A stretch of DNA of 64,000 nt, from positions 62,001-126,000 of the forward strand of contig NZ_PQSP01000006.1 in NCBI RefSeq assembly GCF_003991585.1. The letters are read 5' to 3'. The number at the start of each line of letters is the position of its first letter. Position 1 is the first letter of the stretch. Positions 49,833 to 58,590 of this stretch are shown piece by piece. The stretch is from Saezia sanguinis (GTDB taxonomy: Bacteria > Pseudomonadota > Gammaproteobacteria > Burkholderiales > Burkholderiaceae_C). Position numbers and translations under genes: made by a program. The notes below the pieces were generated by a model, which searched no databases, had not been told where the DNA came from, and worked only from the letters and a program-made list of their open reading frames with translations.

Positions 49833-50984
49833 ATGTCGGATCTGAAAACTTATCTCCATCAAGACGGCCCTGGCCCGCAGCTGCCAGTTTCCAGTTACTT
49901 CAGCGAAGAACTCTATCAAAAAGAAATGGAGCTTATCTTTCAGCACACACCGCTGTACCTGGGACACCGCCTTGCCGTTCCGGAGGTAGGAAATTATTAT
50001 GCATTGCCGCAGGAAAACGAAGGCCGGGCGCTGGTTCACAACAAAAATGGCATTGAACTGATTTCCAACGTCTGCCGGCATCGCCAGGCCATCATGCTCA
50101 GGGGCCGCGGCACCACTGGTGAAAACATTGTCTGCCCGCTGCACCGCTGGACCTACAAAACCGATGGGCAGTTGATTGGTGCACCGCACTTTGACCAGAA
50201 CCCCTGCATGAACCTGCAGCGTTTCCCGGTCAGTGAGTGGAATGGCCTGCTGTTTGAAAACCATGGCCGCAACATTTCCAAAGACTTTGAAAAGCTCGGC
50301 CCACGCGCCGACCTGGACTTCTCCGGCTATGTGCTGGACCATGTGGAACAGCACGTCTGCAACTACAACTGGAAAACCTTTATTGAAGTCTACCTGGAAG
50401 ACTACCATGTCGGGCCGTTTCACCCGGGCCTGGGCAATTTCGTCACCTGTGACGACCTGACCTGGGAGTATGGTGAAGAATATTCGGTGCAGCGCGTGGG
50501 TATTGCCAACGGGCTGACCAAATCCGGCTCTGCTGTCTACAAAAAGTGGCAGGAAGTGGTACGCAACTACCGCCGCAACGCCGGCTTGCCTGAAGTCCCA
50601 CCCCATGGGGCTATCTGGCTGCTGTACTACCCAACGCTGATGATCGAATGGTACCCGCATGTGCTGGTGGTTTCCAACCTGTACCCAATGGGTACGCAGA
50701 AAACCCTCAACACCGTGGAGTTCTACTACCCGGAAGAAATCGCCGCTTTTGAGCGTGACTTTATTGAAGCCGAACGCGCGGCTTATATGGAAACATGCAT
50801 CGAAGACGATGAAATCGGCGAGCGCATGGACATTGGCCGCCGTGCACTGATGGAGCGCGGCGTCAGTGAAGTAGGCCCTTACCAGAACCCGATGGAAAAT
50901 GGCATGGAACAGTTCCATCTGTGGTATCGCAAAATCATGAAAGAGCCGGCACAACAGCAGACTCCCAGACTGGCGGCAGAATGA
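49833..50984 (+). CDS. Rieske non-haem iron aromatic ring-hydroxylating oxygenase (alpha-subunit type)
   Basis: 383 residues. The N-terminal Rieske [2Fe-2S] domain has ligands Cys81-x-His83 (NVCRHRQA) and Cys101-xx-His104 (CPLHRWTY). The C-terminal catalytic domain has a mononuclear iron site with His192 and His197 in EDYHVGPFHPGLG and a probable downstream Asp. It is the single-component style of alpha subunit; no beta subunit, ferredoxin or reductase gene is next to it, so it must use a partner from elsewhere. Its position divergent from xseB-ispA-dxs is shared across Burkholderiales, implying a conserved housekeeping role, but the substrate is not known to me. CAGGAA precedes the ATG. It ends in a four-base overlap with an exporter gene. 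Confidence 0.9.
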   Translation: MSDLKTYLHQDGPGPQLPVSSYFSEELYQKEMELIFQHTPLYLGHRLAVPEVGNYYALPQENEGRALVHNKNGIELISNVCRHRQAIMLRGRGTTGENIVCPLHRWTYKTDGQLIGAPHFDQNPCMNLQRFPVSEWNGLLFENHGRNISKDFEKLGPRADLDFSGYVLDHVEQHVCNYNWKTFIEVYLEDYHVGPFHPGLGNFVTCDDLTWEYGEEYSVQRVGIANGLTKSGSAVYKKWQEVVRNYRRNAGLPEVPPHGAIWLLYYPTLMIEWYPHVLVVSNLYPMGTQKTLNTVEFYYPEEIAAFERDFIEAERAAYMETCIEDDEIGERMDIGRRALMERGVSEVGPYQNPMENGMEQFHLWYRKIMKEPAQQQTPRLAAE

Positions 50985-52129
50985 ACCAACACATTTCCAG
51001 CAACACGGTGGATGCATCAGTCGATGCATCCATTGCGACGGCAGAAAACAGCAATGCCGCCAGCGATCCGGAGGCTGACCTACCAGCCTCGTCCCACGGC
51101 CTCCCAGACTCAGCCAGCACCCCGCAGGCCAGCGCGGCCAATGACAATACGGTGCTCCCGACAGCATCAGAGCAAGCAGCTGCCACTGACAGCCCGAATC
51201 TGCTGATCGGCATCATTCGAAGCCCGGCGTTCCTGATGATCATGTCGGTGTTCTTATTTTCTGTCATGGTGCTGTGCGTGAAAATGGCTTCACGCTATTA
51301 CAGCAATTTTGAGATCATTTCATTTCGCGGTTTTATCGGTGTGGCATGTCTGCTGATCTACCAGCAGATTGCACACGGGCACGGCATCACCGCCATGAAA
51401 ACGCCCTATCTGGGCATGCAGATGTGGCGCTCCTTCATCGGCACCATGTCGATGACCTGCTGGTTTTACGGTATCGCGATCCTGCCGCTGGCCACCGCCA
51501 CCACCCTGAGTTACATGTCCTCCATCTGGATGGCGCTGTTCATCATCGCCTCGGCCATGATCACTGGCAAAGGCAAACCGGACTTTAAACTGCTGCTTAC
51601 CATTGTGGTCGGCTTTGGCGGCATTGTGCTGATTCTGCGCCCCACCGGAGACAGTTTTGAACTGTGGGCCAGCCTGGTGGTGCTGCTGTCCAGCGTTTTT
51701 GCGGCACTGGCCTACCTGCAGGTGGCAGCGCTGGGCCGTATGGGCGAGCCGGAATACCGCACCGTCTTTTACTTCTGCCTGTTTGGCGCTATCTTCGGGC
51801 TGGTATGCACGCTGTTCAACCCCAACGGGTTTTCCGAATTTTCCTGGCCCGGCATTGCCTGGATGATTCCCGTTGGCGTGACCGCCATGGCAGCACAGTT
51901 GCTGCTGACCCGTGCTTATACACAGGGCAATGCACTGGTCAACGCCAGCCTGCAGTACCTGGGGCTGGTGTTTGTGATTCTGTTTGACTGGATACTGGGC
52001 ACCGGCTGGCCCGACCAGCTCACCTGGATCGGCATGGCACTGGTTGTCCTCTCCGGTTTACTGGCAACCATTTTACGCAGCATTAAAATTCCGCATGCGC
52101 TCAAACATGCCGATAAACACCATCATTGA
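50981..52129 (+). CDS. EamA/DMT-family transporter with a long polar N-terminal extension
   Basis: 382 residues starting at the ATG that overlaps the Rieske stop (ATGA). Residues 1 to about 75 are Ala/Ser/Asp/Thr-rich, low-complexity and without a hydrophobic segment, unusual for this family. The ten-helix DMT body begins at LLIGIIRSPAFLMIMSVFLF and includes EIISFRGFIGVACLLIY and WMALFIIASAMITGKGKP, the RhaT/SAM-exporter-like group. Inner membrane. Coupling to the oxygenase suggests export of its product or a related compound, by inference. It ends convergently with the following LysR gene, overlapping by seven bases. Confidence 0.88.
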   Translation: MNQHISSNTVDASVDASIATAENSNAASDPEADLPASSHGLPDSASTPQASAANDNTVLPTASEQAAATDSPNLLIGIIRSPAFLMIMSVFLFSVMVLCVKMASRYYSNFEIISFRGFIGVACLLIYQQIAHGHGITAMKTPYLGMQMWRSFIGTMSMTCWFYGIAILPLATATTLSYMSSIWMALFIIASAMITGKGKPDFKLLLTIVVGFGGIVLILRPTGDSFELWASLVVLLSSVFAALAYLQVAALGRMGEPEYRTVFYFCLFGAIFGLVCTLFNPNGFSEFSWPGIAWMIPVGVTAMAAQLLLTRAYTQGNALVNASLQYLGLVFVILFDWILGTGWPDQLTWIGMALVVLSGLLATILRSIKIPHALKHADKHHH

Positions 52130-53037
52130 TGAAACGGCCTGATTCCGCCAGCAGGGTCCTGCTGGCTGAACCAGTGCACTAAAAAATCCAGCAGCGTGCG
52201 CAGCAGCGGCGTCATGCCCTGGTGTGATGCATACAGCCCATAAATCGCCAGATCCTGCACATGCTCGTGCCCCAGTACCTCCACCAGTTGCCCGGTTTGC
52301 AGATACGGCAGCACCGCAAACACCGGCTGCATGGTAATCCCGGCGCCCTGTAAAGCAGCAGCAAGCAAAACCGTTGACTCACTGGCACTCATCGAACCAT
52401 TCACCGGCACACTTTTCGGTGGCTGGTTTTTCCGCGCCTGAAATGCCCACAGGCTTTTGCTGAAATAATGGTGCGTCAGGCAGTTATGCAGCATCAGGTC
52501 TTCCACCTGTTTGGGCTCACCATGCTTTTCCAGATAAGCCGGGGCCGCGCACAACACCGAAACACATTGCCCCAGGGGCCTGGCGACCAGTTGCGGATCA
52601 GGGTGGTTGGTTGACCGGATCGCCAGATCAATCCGGTTGGCCACCAGATTAACCGCCTGATCGCTGACCTGCAAGTCAACCGTCACCTGCGGATACTGCG
52701 CCAGAAAACGGCTCAATGCCGGCGCCAGGATATATTGCGAAAACACATGCGCGCAACTGACACGGATCAGCCCCTGCACCGAGCGTGCCGACGCAATCGG
52801 AAACCTTTGCGCCACATCCAATAACTGCCGGCAATCCTGCAGAGCCTGGCTGCCGGCTTCTGTCAGGCTGATCTGTCGCGTGGTCCGATGCAGCAAACGG
52901 GTACCTGCCCAGTGCTCCATGGCGGCCAGGTAGCGCGTCACCATGGGTCGAGACATTTCCAGGCTGGCGGCAGCCGGGCTTAATCCGCCCCGCTCAACAA
53001 TTTCGACAAAAACCCGTGCGGCAGTAACGCGGTCCAT
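52123..53037 (-). CDS. LysR-family transcriptional regulator
   Basis: 304-residue LTTR of the CrgA/DsdC-like type: HTH VFVEIVERGGLSPAAASLEM then SRPMVTRYLAAMEHWAGTRLL, linker helix, and effector domain from about 90. It is divergent from the DsbA-like/NAD(P)-binding pair, its likely targets. The intergenic region has an ACAAT-TT-ATTGT palindrome at 53062-53073. Ligand unknown. Confidence 0.92.
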   Translation of the reverse strand: MDRVTAARVFVEIVERGGLSPAAASLEMSRPMVTRYLAAMEHWAGTRLLHRTTRQISLTEAGSQALQDCRQLLDVAQRFPIASARSVQGLIRVSCAHVFSQYILAPALSRFLAQYPQVTVDLQVSDQAVNLVANRIDLAIRSTNHPDPQLVARPLGQCVSVLCAAPAYLEKHGEPKQVEDLMLHNCLTHHYFSKSLWAFQARKNQPPKSVPVNGSMSASESTVLLAAALQGAGITMQPVFAVLPYLQTGQLVEVLGHEHVQDLAIYGLYASHQGMTPLLRTLLDFLVHWFSQQDPAGGIRPFHQ

Positions 53038-53263
53038 GTATTTATTTGATCGAATAGTGAAACAATTTATTGTCTATTTTGCCATTTACTGATCGATTTA
53101 TGCAATATAAGATCAAGGCATCATTTAAATCAAGCATAAATTCATGGCTCTTCACGATAAAACCAGGGCCACTAGCTGGTCAAAGAAAAAGCTTTCAAGC
53201 AACATGTCAAAGCAATTCAGCATATAACAAATGGATTCATTTAACGCCGGAGGAAACACCCGT
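53038..53263. promoter_or_regulatory. Divergent promoter region of the LysR gene and DsbA-like gene
   Basis: 226 AT-rich bases. A perfect 12-base palindrome ACAATTTATTGT is at 53062-53073, 25 bases from the LysR start, a fitting place for autoregulation. GCCGGAGGAAAC at 53247-53258 is the ribosome site of the DsbA-like gene. Confidence 0.5.
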
Positions 53264-54016
53264 ATGACAGCACAAACACCTTCTGACCTGAGACTGCACG
53301 CCATCATTGACCCCTACTGCGGCTGGTGCTACGCTGCCGCACCATTGCTGGATATTGCACAAAGCATGCCGCACGTTGAGTTGACGCTGCACGGTGGCGG
53401 CATGCTGACCGGAACCAACGTGGTACATATCAGCCCGCAGTTTCGCGCTTATGTGATGCAGCACGACCAGCGCATAGCCAAAATCACCGGTCAGCCTTTT
53501 GGCGACGCTTACTATAACGGACTGCTGCACGACTCCGAAGCGGTTTTGAACTCGATGCAACCGACGACTGCCATGCTGGCGGCCCAGGCGCTTGGCGGTT
53601 ACGGGCTGGATATGCTGCACCGGGAGCAAAAAGCGCTGTACGTGGAAGGACAGCACATTTCCAAAGAGCATGTGCTTACCCAACTGGCACAGGACATCGG
53701 GCTGAATGCGCAGCAGTTTACCGCTGCCTATCAGCAGTTGGCAGGTAATGAAACACAGGACCATATTGAACAAAGCCGCGCGCTGTTGTTCAAGGTGGGA
53801 GGACAGGGCTTTCCCACACTGGCGCTGGAAACACCGGATGCCGACTGGGCGGTCGTCGACCTGGGCTCATTCCTGGGCCGGCCGCAGGAATGGAAAAAAC
53901 ACCTGCAGACATTGCTGCATGAACAGGGGCACGACATCATCGAACTGGACGAAACCAGCCCGGCACAGACAGCCTGCCCGATTGATGGCTGCGCACTCCC
54001 CAAAACCACAAACTGA
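53264..54016 (+). CDS. Cytosolic DsbA-family thiol oxidoreductase-like protein
   Basis: 250 residues from the ATG at 53264, which has GGAGG ten bases upstream; the earlier ATG at 53231 is poorly placed. Thioredoxin-fold protein with active site Cys19-Gly-Trp-Cys22 (DPYCGWCYAAAP), a helical insert at about 60-155, and a cis-proline loop GGQGFPTLALE. A C-terminal CPIDGC adds two more cysteines. No signal peptide, so it should be cytoplasmic, unlike periplasmic DsbA; it resembles the FrnE-like group. Followed 24 bases later by an NAD(P)-binding protein gene and controlled probably by the divergent LysR. Confidence 0.85.
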   Translation: MTAQTPSDLRLHAIIDPYCGWCYAAAPLLDIAQSMPHVELTLHGGGMLTGTNVVHISPQFRAYVMQHDQRIAKITGQPFGDAYYNGLLHDSEAVLNSMQPTTAMLAAQALGGYGLDMLHREQKALYVEGQHISKEHVLTQLAQDIGLNAQQFTAAYQQLAGNETQDHIEQSRALLFKVGGQGFPTLALETPDADWAVVDLGSFLGRPQEWKKHLQTLLHEQGHDIIELDETSPAQTACPIDGCALPKTTN

Positions 54017-54040
54017 CTCCAAGACAGGAAAGGAAAAGAA

Positions 54041-54655
54041 ATGAAAGTTGCCCTTATTGGCATCAGCGGGCGCGTGGGCTCCCGCATTGCACACGAATTG
54101 CTGCGCCGTGGACACGCTGTTGTTGGCGTGGCACGCCGCATTGACGATATCTCACCGCAGAAAAAACTCACGCTGGTAGCCGGGGATGGCAAACAGGCGC
54201 AGCCTCTGGCACCTCAGATCAAGGGCTGCGACGCCTTGATCAGCGCAGCGCGGTTTTCAGATGGCCCCACCGCCGATGATGTACTGGCATTGGTCAAGGC
54301 TGCCGGCATTGCTCGCCTGCTTGTCGTGGGCGGTGCCGGCAGCCTGGAGGTAGCACCCGGCAAACGCGTGCTGGATACGCCGGACTTTCCCGACAGCTAC
54401 AAGCCGGAAGCCAGTGCCGGCACTATTTTCTTAGCACGCTTGCAGCAGGAACAGGAAGTTGACTGGACCTTTCTATCCCCGTCGGCAGAATTCATGCCGG
54501 GCCAGCAAACCGGTCACTTCCGCCTGGGACACAACCAGTTGCTGGTCGACAGCCAGGGGAAAAGCTGGATCTCTATGGAAGATTACGCGATTGCCATGGC
54601 CGATGAACTGGAAAAACCGCAACACACGCGCCAGCGTTTTACCGTAGGTTACTGA
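54041..54655 (+). CDS. NAD(P)-binding Rossmann protein (NmrA/YwnB-like)
   Basis: 204-residue atypical short-chain dehydrogenase fold. N-terminal GISGRVGSRIAHELLRRGHA is the dinucleotide site; KVLDTPDFPDSYKPEA and the C-terminal ISMEDYAIAMADELEKP match the YwnB/YwnB-like NAD(P)H-binding group. No Tyr-x3-Lys is obvious, so it may act as a redox sensor or a reductase. AGGAAAGGAAAAG precedes the ATG. Co-transcribed with the DsbA-like gene. Confidence 0.87.
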   Translation: MKVALIGISGRVGSRIAHELLRRGHAVVGVARRIDDISPQKKLTLVAGDGKQAQPLAPQIKGCDALISAARFSDGPTADDVLALVKAAGIARLLVVGGAGSLEVAPGKRVLDTPDFPDSYKPEASAGTIFLARLQQEQEVDWTFLSPSAEFMPGQQTGHFRLGHNQLLVDSQGKSWISMEDYAIAMADELEKPQHTRQRFTVGY

Positions 54656-54707
54656 CACACTGACACCATCTCTCCATGAACGCCGGGGTGTATTCACATT
54701 TCGGAGT

Positions 54708-55616
54708 TCATCTTTGCCACATGCAATGCAATGCCTGCGCCCATGAAGGCGGTTTAATTCCCAGCAGGGTTTGAATGCGCCCGCAGTCCAGTGCACTGTA
54801 GGCTGGCCTCATAGCGTGCCCTGGCAATGCCCCGTTAGTTGAACCGGCCTGTGTTGGCAGCACCTGTACGGCATGGGGCAATATGCCATGCTGCTGTGCC
54901 GCTGCGATGATTTCACACGCCCATGCATAGCGGCTGCACGCCGGTGCCCCGGCATAATGCAGCACACCCCAGGGTAAATCGCCGTTTTGCCAGTATCGCC
55001 GCACCAGAGCCCACAACGTTTCAGCCAATGCACTGGCTGGTGTCGGACAACTGATCTGCCCGTCTGTCACATGGAGTTCAGATTTTGTCTGCGCCAGCTG
55101 CACAATGCGCGTGACAAAATTAGCATGTGTCGCGCTGAAAACAGAACTGGTCCGCAGCACCAGCGCGCGCGAATGCATCTCCAGTAGACACTGCTCGCCA
55201 GCCAGCTTGCTGCTGCCGTACACATTCAACGGAATCGTTGCATCAGCCTCTGTATACGGGGCCTTCGCACTGCCATCAAACACATAATCGGTAGACAGAT
55301 GAAGCACCGGCACATGTGCTGCCTGCGCAACCTGTGCCAGATGCGCAACCGCATCACGGTTCACGGCAAACGCTTTTGCCGGCTCTGTCTGCGCCAGATC
55401 CACCTGTGTATACGCAGCAGCGTTGATCAGCAGGTCGGGTTGAAATAACGCAAAAGCCGACTGTACCTGCTGAGGCTGCGTGATATCCAGCATGTGATGA
55501 TTGGCCGCATACAGTTCCACCCCTGCCGGCATTCCCCGCTGCAACACCTGCCCCACCTGCCCACCGGCACCGGTCAGCAGTACGCGCAGGGCAGTGGCGT
55601 TTTGAATATGGCTCAT
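54708..55616 (-). CDS. rfbD: dTDP-4-dehydrorhamnose reductase
   Basis: 302 residues: final step of dTDP-L-rhamnose synthesis. N-terminal LLTGAGGQVGQVLQ nucleotide site, catalytic YGSSKLAGE, and NAAAYTQVDLAQTEP. The start at 55616 (MSHIQNATAL) overlaps the rfbC stop by four bases; the open frame further upstream lies inside rfbC. Last gene of the rfb operon, convergent with the NAD(P)-binding protein gene across 52 bases. Confidence 0.95.
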   Translation of the reverse strand: MSHIQNATALRVLLTGAGGQVGQVLQRGMPAGVELYAANHHMLDITQPQQVQSAFALFQPDLLINAAAYTQVDLAQTEPAKAFAVNRDAVAHLAQVAQAAHVPVLHLSTDYVFDGSAKAPYTEADATIPLNVYGSSKLAGEQCLLEMHSRALVLRTSSVFSATHANFVTRIVQLAQTKSELHVTDGQISCPTPASALAETLWALVRRYWQNGDLPWGVLHYAGAPACSRYAWACEIIAAAQQHGILPHAVQVLPTQAGSTNGALPGHAMRPAYSALDCGRIQTLLGIKPPSWAQALHCMWQR

Positions 55617-56176
55617 GGTCTGGGCTGGCGATCCAGCCACGCCTGCACTGTAGGCAAGTGCTGGTCCCGCTCGGACACCAGAGGTTGCTTGATCGGCCAT
55701 GCAATGTCAAGCTGCAGGTCAGACCACAACACCCCGCCTTCGTCCTGCGGGTGGTACACATCGGTGCATTTATACAGCACATCGGCACTGCTGCTCAGCA
55801 CACAAAAGCCATGTGCATAACCCGGCGGCACCCACAATTGTCGCCAGGGTTTTTCGGGAGTATCGGGCGCATACAGATCCACCGCAACATGCTGCGCAAA
55901 AGTGGGAGAGGCAGGGTTCATATCCACCACAACATCCCAAATATGGCCCTGCAACACCGTCACCAGCTTGCCCTGCGGATAACGCTGTTGCAGGTGCAAT
56001 CCTCTGAGCACCCCTTTGCGGGAGTGTGACCAGTTATCCTGCACAAAAGGCAGCGTGATGCCTGCCTGCACATAGCGCGGTGCATGAAACAGTTCTGTTA
56101 ATTCACCGCGTGCATCCTCATGCCGCTGCAATTCCAGCAGCACAACACCTGGCAGTTGGGTTTCAATCACATTCAT
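55613..56176 (-). CDS. rfbC: dTDP-4-dehydrorhamnose 3,5-epimerase
   Basis: 187-residue cupin-fold epimerase. Marks: FVQDNWSHSRKGVLRGLHLQ near 43-62, GHIWDVVVDMNPASPTF, and PPGYAHGFCVLS. It converts dTDP-4-dehydro-6-deoxyglucose to the L-lyxo isomer. It overlaps rfbA and rfbD by four bases each. Confidence 0.96.
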   Translation of the reverse strand: MNVIETQLPGVVLLELQRHEDARGELTELFHAPRYVQAGITLPFVQDNWSHSRKGVLRGLHLQQRYPQGKLVTVLQGHIWDVVVDMNPASPTFAQHVAVDLYAPDTPEKPWRQLWVPPGYAHGFCVLSSSADVLYKCTDVYHPQDEGGVLWSDLQLDIAWPIKQPLVSERDQHLPTVQAWLDRQPRP

Positions 56177-57105
56177 CTGTCTGCCCCGCCTGTTGGTGAT
56201 GCGCCATCCGCTTCACTGTGCTGCAACAGCCGTGAAAGATAGGCGCCATAAGCGTTTGCCCCCATGCGCTTTGCCGCCTGCCGTAATTGGCTGCTGTCCA
56301 GCCAGCCCTGGTGCCAGGCAATTTCCTCCAGACAGGCCACCTTGAACCCCTGGCGCTTTTCCAGCGTCTGCACAAAATGCGCGGCGTCCAGCACCGCATC
56401 GCATGTGCCCATATCCAGCCATGCAAAACCACGGCCCAGCCGCTGTACCTGCAACTGCTGCTGTTGCAGATAGATTTTTAACACGTCGATAATTTCAAGC
56501 TCGCCACGTGGCGAAGGGCTGAGTGTGGCCGCCATATCCACGGCCTGCTTATCCAGAAAATACAACCCGGTCAGTGCATAGCCCGCGGCAAGGTGCTGTG
56601 GCTTTTCTTCAATGCTTAACACCCGGCCGGCATCATCCAGCAGCACCGAACCAAACTGCCTAACATCGTTCACCGGATAAGCAAACACCGTGGCCCCGGC
56701 AGGCTGCCTTACAGCCTGTTGCAACATGCCGCTGAACCCCTGCCCGTAAAACAGGTTATCGCCCAGCACCAGACAAACCGGGTGACCCTGTACAAAAGGC
56801 GCTGCCACCAGCAAAGCCTGCGCCACACCCTGCGGCGCCTGCTGCTGCGCATAACTGATCCGGATACCCAGTTGTGAACCATTCCCCAGCATGCGCTCAA
56901 AAGCTGCCTGATCATCAGGCGTGGTAATGATCAGTACATCGCGGATCCCGGCCAGCATCAAAACAGACAATGGATAATAAATCATCGGCTTGTCATAAAC
57001 CGGCAGCAGTTGCTTGCACACCCCCAATGTGGCCGGATACAGGCGCGAACCGGTACCACCAGCCACCACCACACCTTTAACGCCTGGGTTAAGCGGCATA
57101 TTCAT
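56173..57105 (-). CDS. rfbA: Glucose-1-phosphate thymidylyltransferase
   Basis: 310 residues from the ATG at 57105, which overlaps the rfbB stop. Nucleotidyltransferase motif GGTGSRLYPATLGVCKQLLP near 16-35 (family usually GSGTRLYP), YDKPMIYYPLSVLM, LGDNLFYGQGF and EEKPQHLAAGYALTGLYFLD. It makes dTDP-glucose, feeding RfbB. The tail ends with LLQHSEADGASPTGG, slightly longer than usual. A second start codon two residues in (MPLN) is possible. Confidence 0.95.
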   Translation of the reverse strand: MNMPLNPGVKGVVVAGGTGSRLYPATLGVCKQLLPVYDKPMIYYPLSVLMLAGIRDVLIITTPDDQAAFERMLGNGSQLGIRISYAQQQAPQGVAQALLVAAPFVQGHPVCLVLGDNLFYGQGFSGMLQQAVRQPAGATVFAYPVNDVRQFGSVLLDDAGRVLSIEEKPQHLAAGYALTGLYFLDKQAVDMAATLSPSPRGELEIIDVLKIYLQQQQLQVQRLGRGFAWLDMGTCDAVLDAAHFVQTLEKRQGFKVACLEEIAWHQGWLDSSQLRQAAKRMGANAYGAYLSRLLQHSEADGASPTGGADR

Positions 57106-58220
57106 ACCCCACCTCCACAAGCAGCCAGCCCCTGCCGCTGCAAAGCATAGCCGCGCGCCAGCACCTGCTGCCACCATGAGCGATTTTGCACATACCATGC
57201 AACCGTCTGCCTGAGCCCTTGTTCCAGGCTCACCTGCGGCAGCCAGCCCAGTTCGCAACGGATTTTTTCGCTGTTGAGCGCGTAATGCCTGTCATGGCCG
57301 GGGCGGTCCGGCACATGGCTGATCAATGACGCATAAGATTTGACCACCTGTGGATGCACAGGCACCAGTGCCTCCAGCACATGACAGATCTGCCGAACCA
57401 CATCCAGATTGCTCATTGTTTCCGACACACTGATGTGATAACTCTCCCCCACACGGCCGGCGCATAATACCCGCCACAAAGCGCGCACATGGTCGTCGAC
57501 AAACAGCCATTGTCGCTGCTGCAAACCATCGCCATATACCGGCAGTGGCTGGCCCGCCAATGCATTCAGGATCATGTGCGGAATCAGCTTTTCAGGATAC
57601 TGATAAGCGCCATAGTTATTGCAGCAATGTGTCAGCAGTACCGGCAGCCCATACGTCCGGTACCAGGCACGCACCAGATGATCGGCCCCGGCCTTGGATG
57701 CCGCATAGGGAGAGCTCGGCGCATAAGGAGTCTGTTCATCTGCAGGCTCAGCCCCTGCCGCCAGATCGCCATACACCTCATCGGTAGACACATGCAAAAA
57801 CCGGAACTGCGCCTGTTGCGCTGCCGGTAACTGCTGCCAGTAGGCCCGCGCGGCTTCCAGCATGTTCAGCGTGCCCAGTACATTGGTCTGCACAAAAACT
57901 TCAGGCGCATCAATCGAACGATCCACATGCGTTTCAGCAGCCAGATGCATAACCGCCTGCGGCTGTGCCTTCATGAATAACTGTGCCAGCGCATCCGCAT
58001 CCCGGATGTCCTGCCGGCAAAACAAATGCCGGGAACTTTCTTCCACAGCCGACAGCGCAGACAAATCTCCGGCATAGGTCAGCGCATCGACATTGATGAC
58101 TTCAAGCTGCTGCACATTCACCAAATAGCGCACCAGCGCCGAACCAATGAAGCCCGCCCCGCCGCTGACCAGTATGCGCCGGGGAGATTGTGCATTGGAA
58201 TGAGGGACAGTTTTTTTCAT
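57102..58220 (-). CDS. rfbB: dTDP-glucose 4,6-dehydratase
   Basis: 372-residue extended SDR. SGGAGFIGSALVRYL at the N terminus, HLAAETHVDRSIDAPEVFVQ, HVSTDEVYGDL and catalytic YAASKAGADHL with Tyr-x3-Lys. First gene of a tightly coupled rfbB-A-C-D operon; three ATGA overlaps follow. The product, L-rhamnose donor, goes to lipopolysaccharide or other glycans, but no glycosyltransferase gene adjoins the operon. No clear Shine-Dalgarno at the start. Confidence 0.95.
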   Translation of the reverse strand: MKKTVPHSNAQSPRRILVSGGAGFIGSALVRYLVNVQQLEVINVDALTYAGDLSALSAVEESSRHLFCRQDIRDADALAQLFMKAQPQAVMHLAAETHVDRSIDAPEVFVQTNVLGTLNMLEAARAYWQQLPAAQQAQFRFLHVSTDEVYGDLAAGAEPADEQTPYAPSSPYAASKAGADHLVRAWYRTYGLPVLLTHCCNNYGAYQYPEKLIPHMILNALAGQPLPVYGDGLQQRQWLFVDDHVRALWRVLCAGRVGESYHISVSETMSNLDVVRQICHVLEALVPVHPQVVKSYASLISHVPDRPGHDRHYALNSEKIRCELGWLPQVSLEQGLRQTVAWYVQNRSWWQQVLARGYALQRQGLAACGGGV

Positions 58221-58590
58221 CTGAAAAAGAAAACCATAACACGCTTAAAGGGCCGGGAGCCCTCATTTTCGCTCAAATGCGAATTAAAAGGATTCCGCCC
58301 TATTTTATCTGCCAGCGTCTTTTTGCAATACGCGTTACAATGATGCACTTGTTTGTGGCACTCAGTCGTGCCCAGGCATACAGCGATGGTGTGGCACGAA
58401 AAAGCAAAGCTTAACAGATGAACCACATGGCGCTGCTTAATTAACCCCCGTCCGCCAAAGACTGAGACCCTTGCAAATGCAGCAGGCGCAAGGCCTGCTG
58501 ATTCGGGTTCTGATTGCAGTTTATATCAGGCTGCAAACTGGCTGATCTTATTTGTACCTGGCATAAACCGCCGGTACCTCCAACAATATT
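58221..58590. other. Intergenic region between rfbB and the RNA helicase gene
   Basis: 370 bases with no supported gene. It holds divergent promoters and probably a long 5' leader for the helicase, as is common for cold-responsive DEAD-box genes. I could not identify a cold box or riboswitch. Confidence 0.4.
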
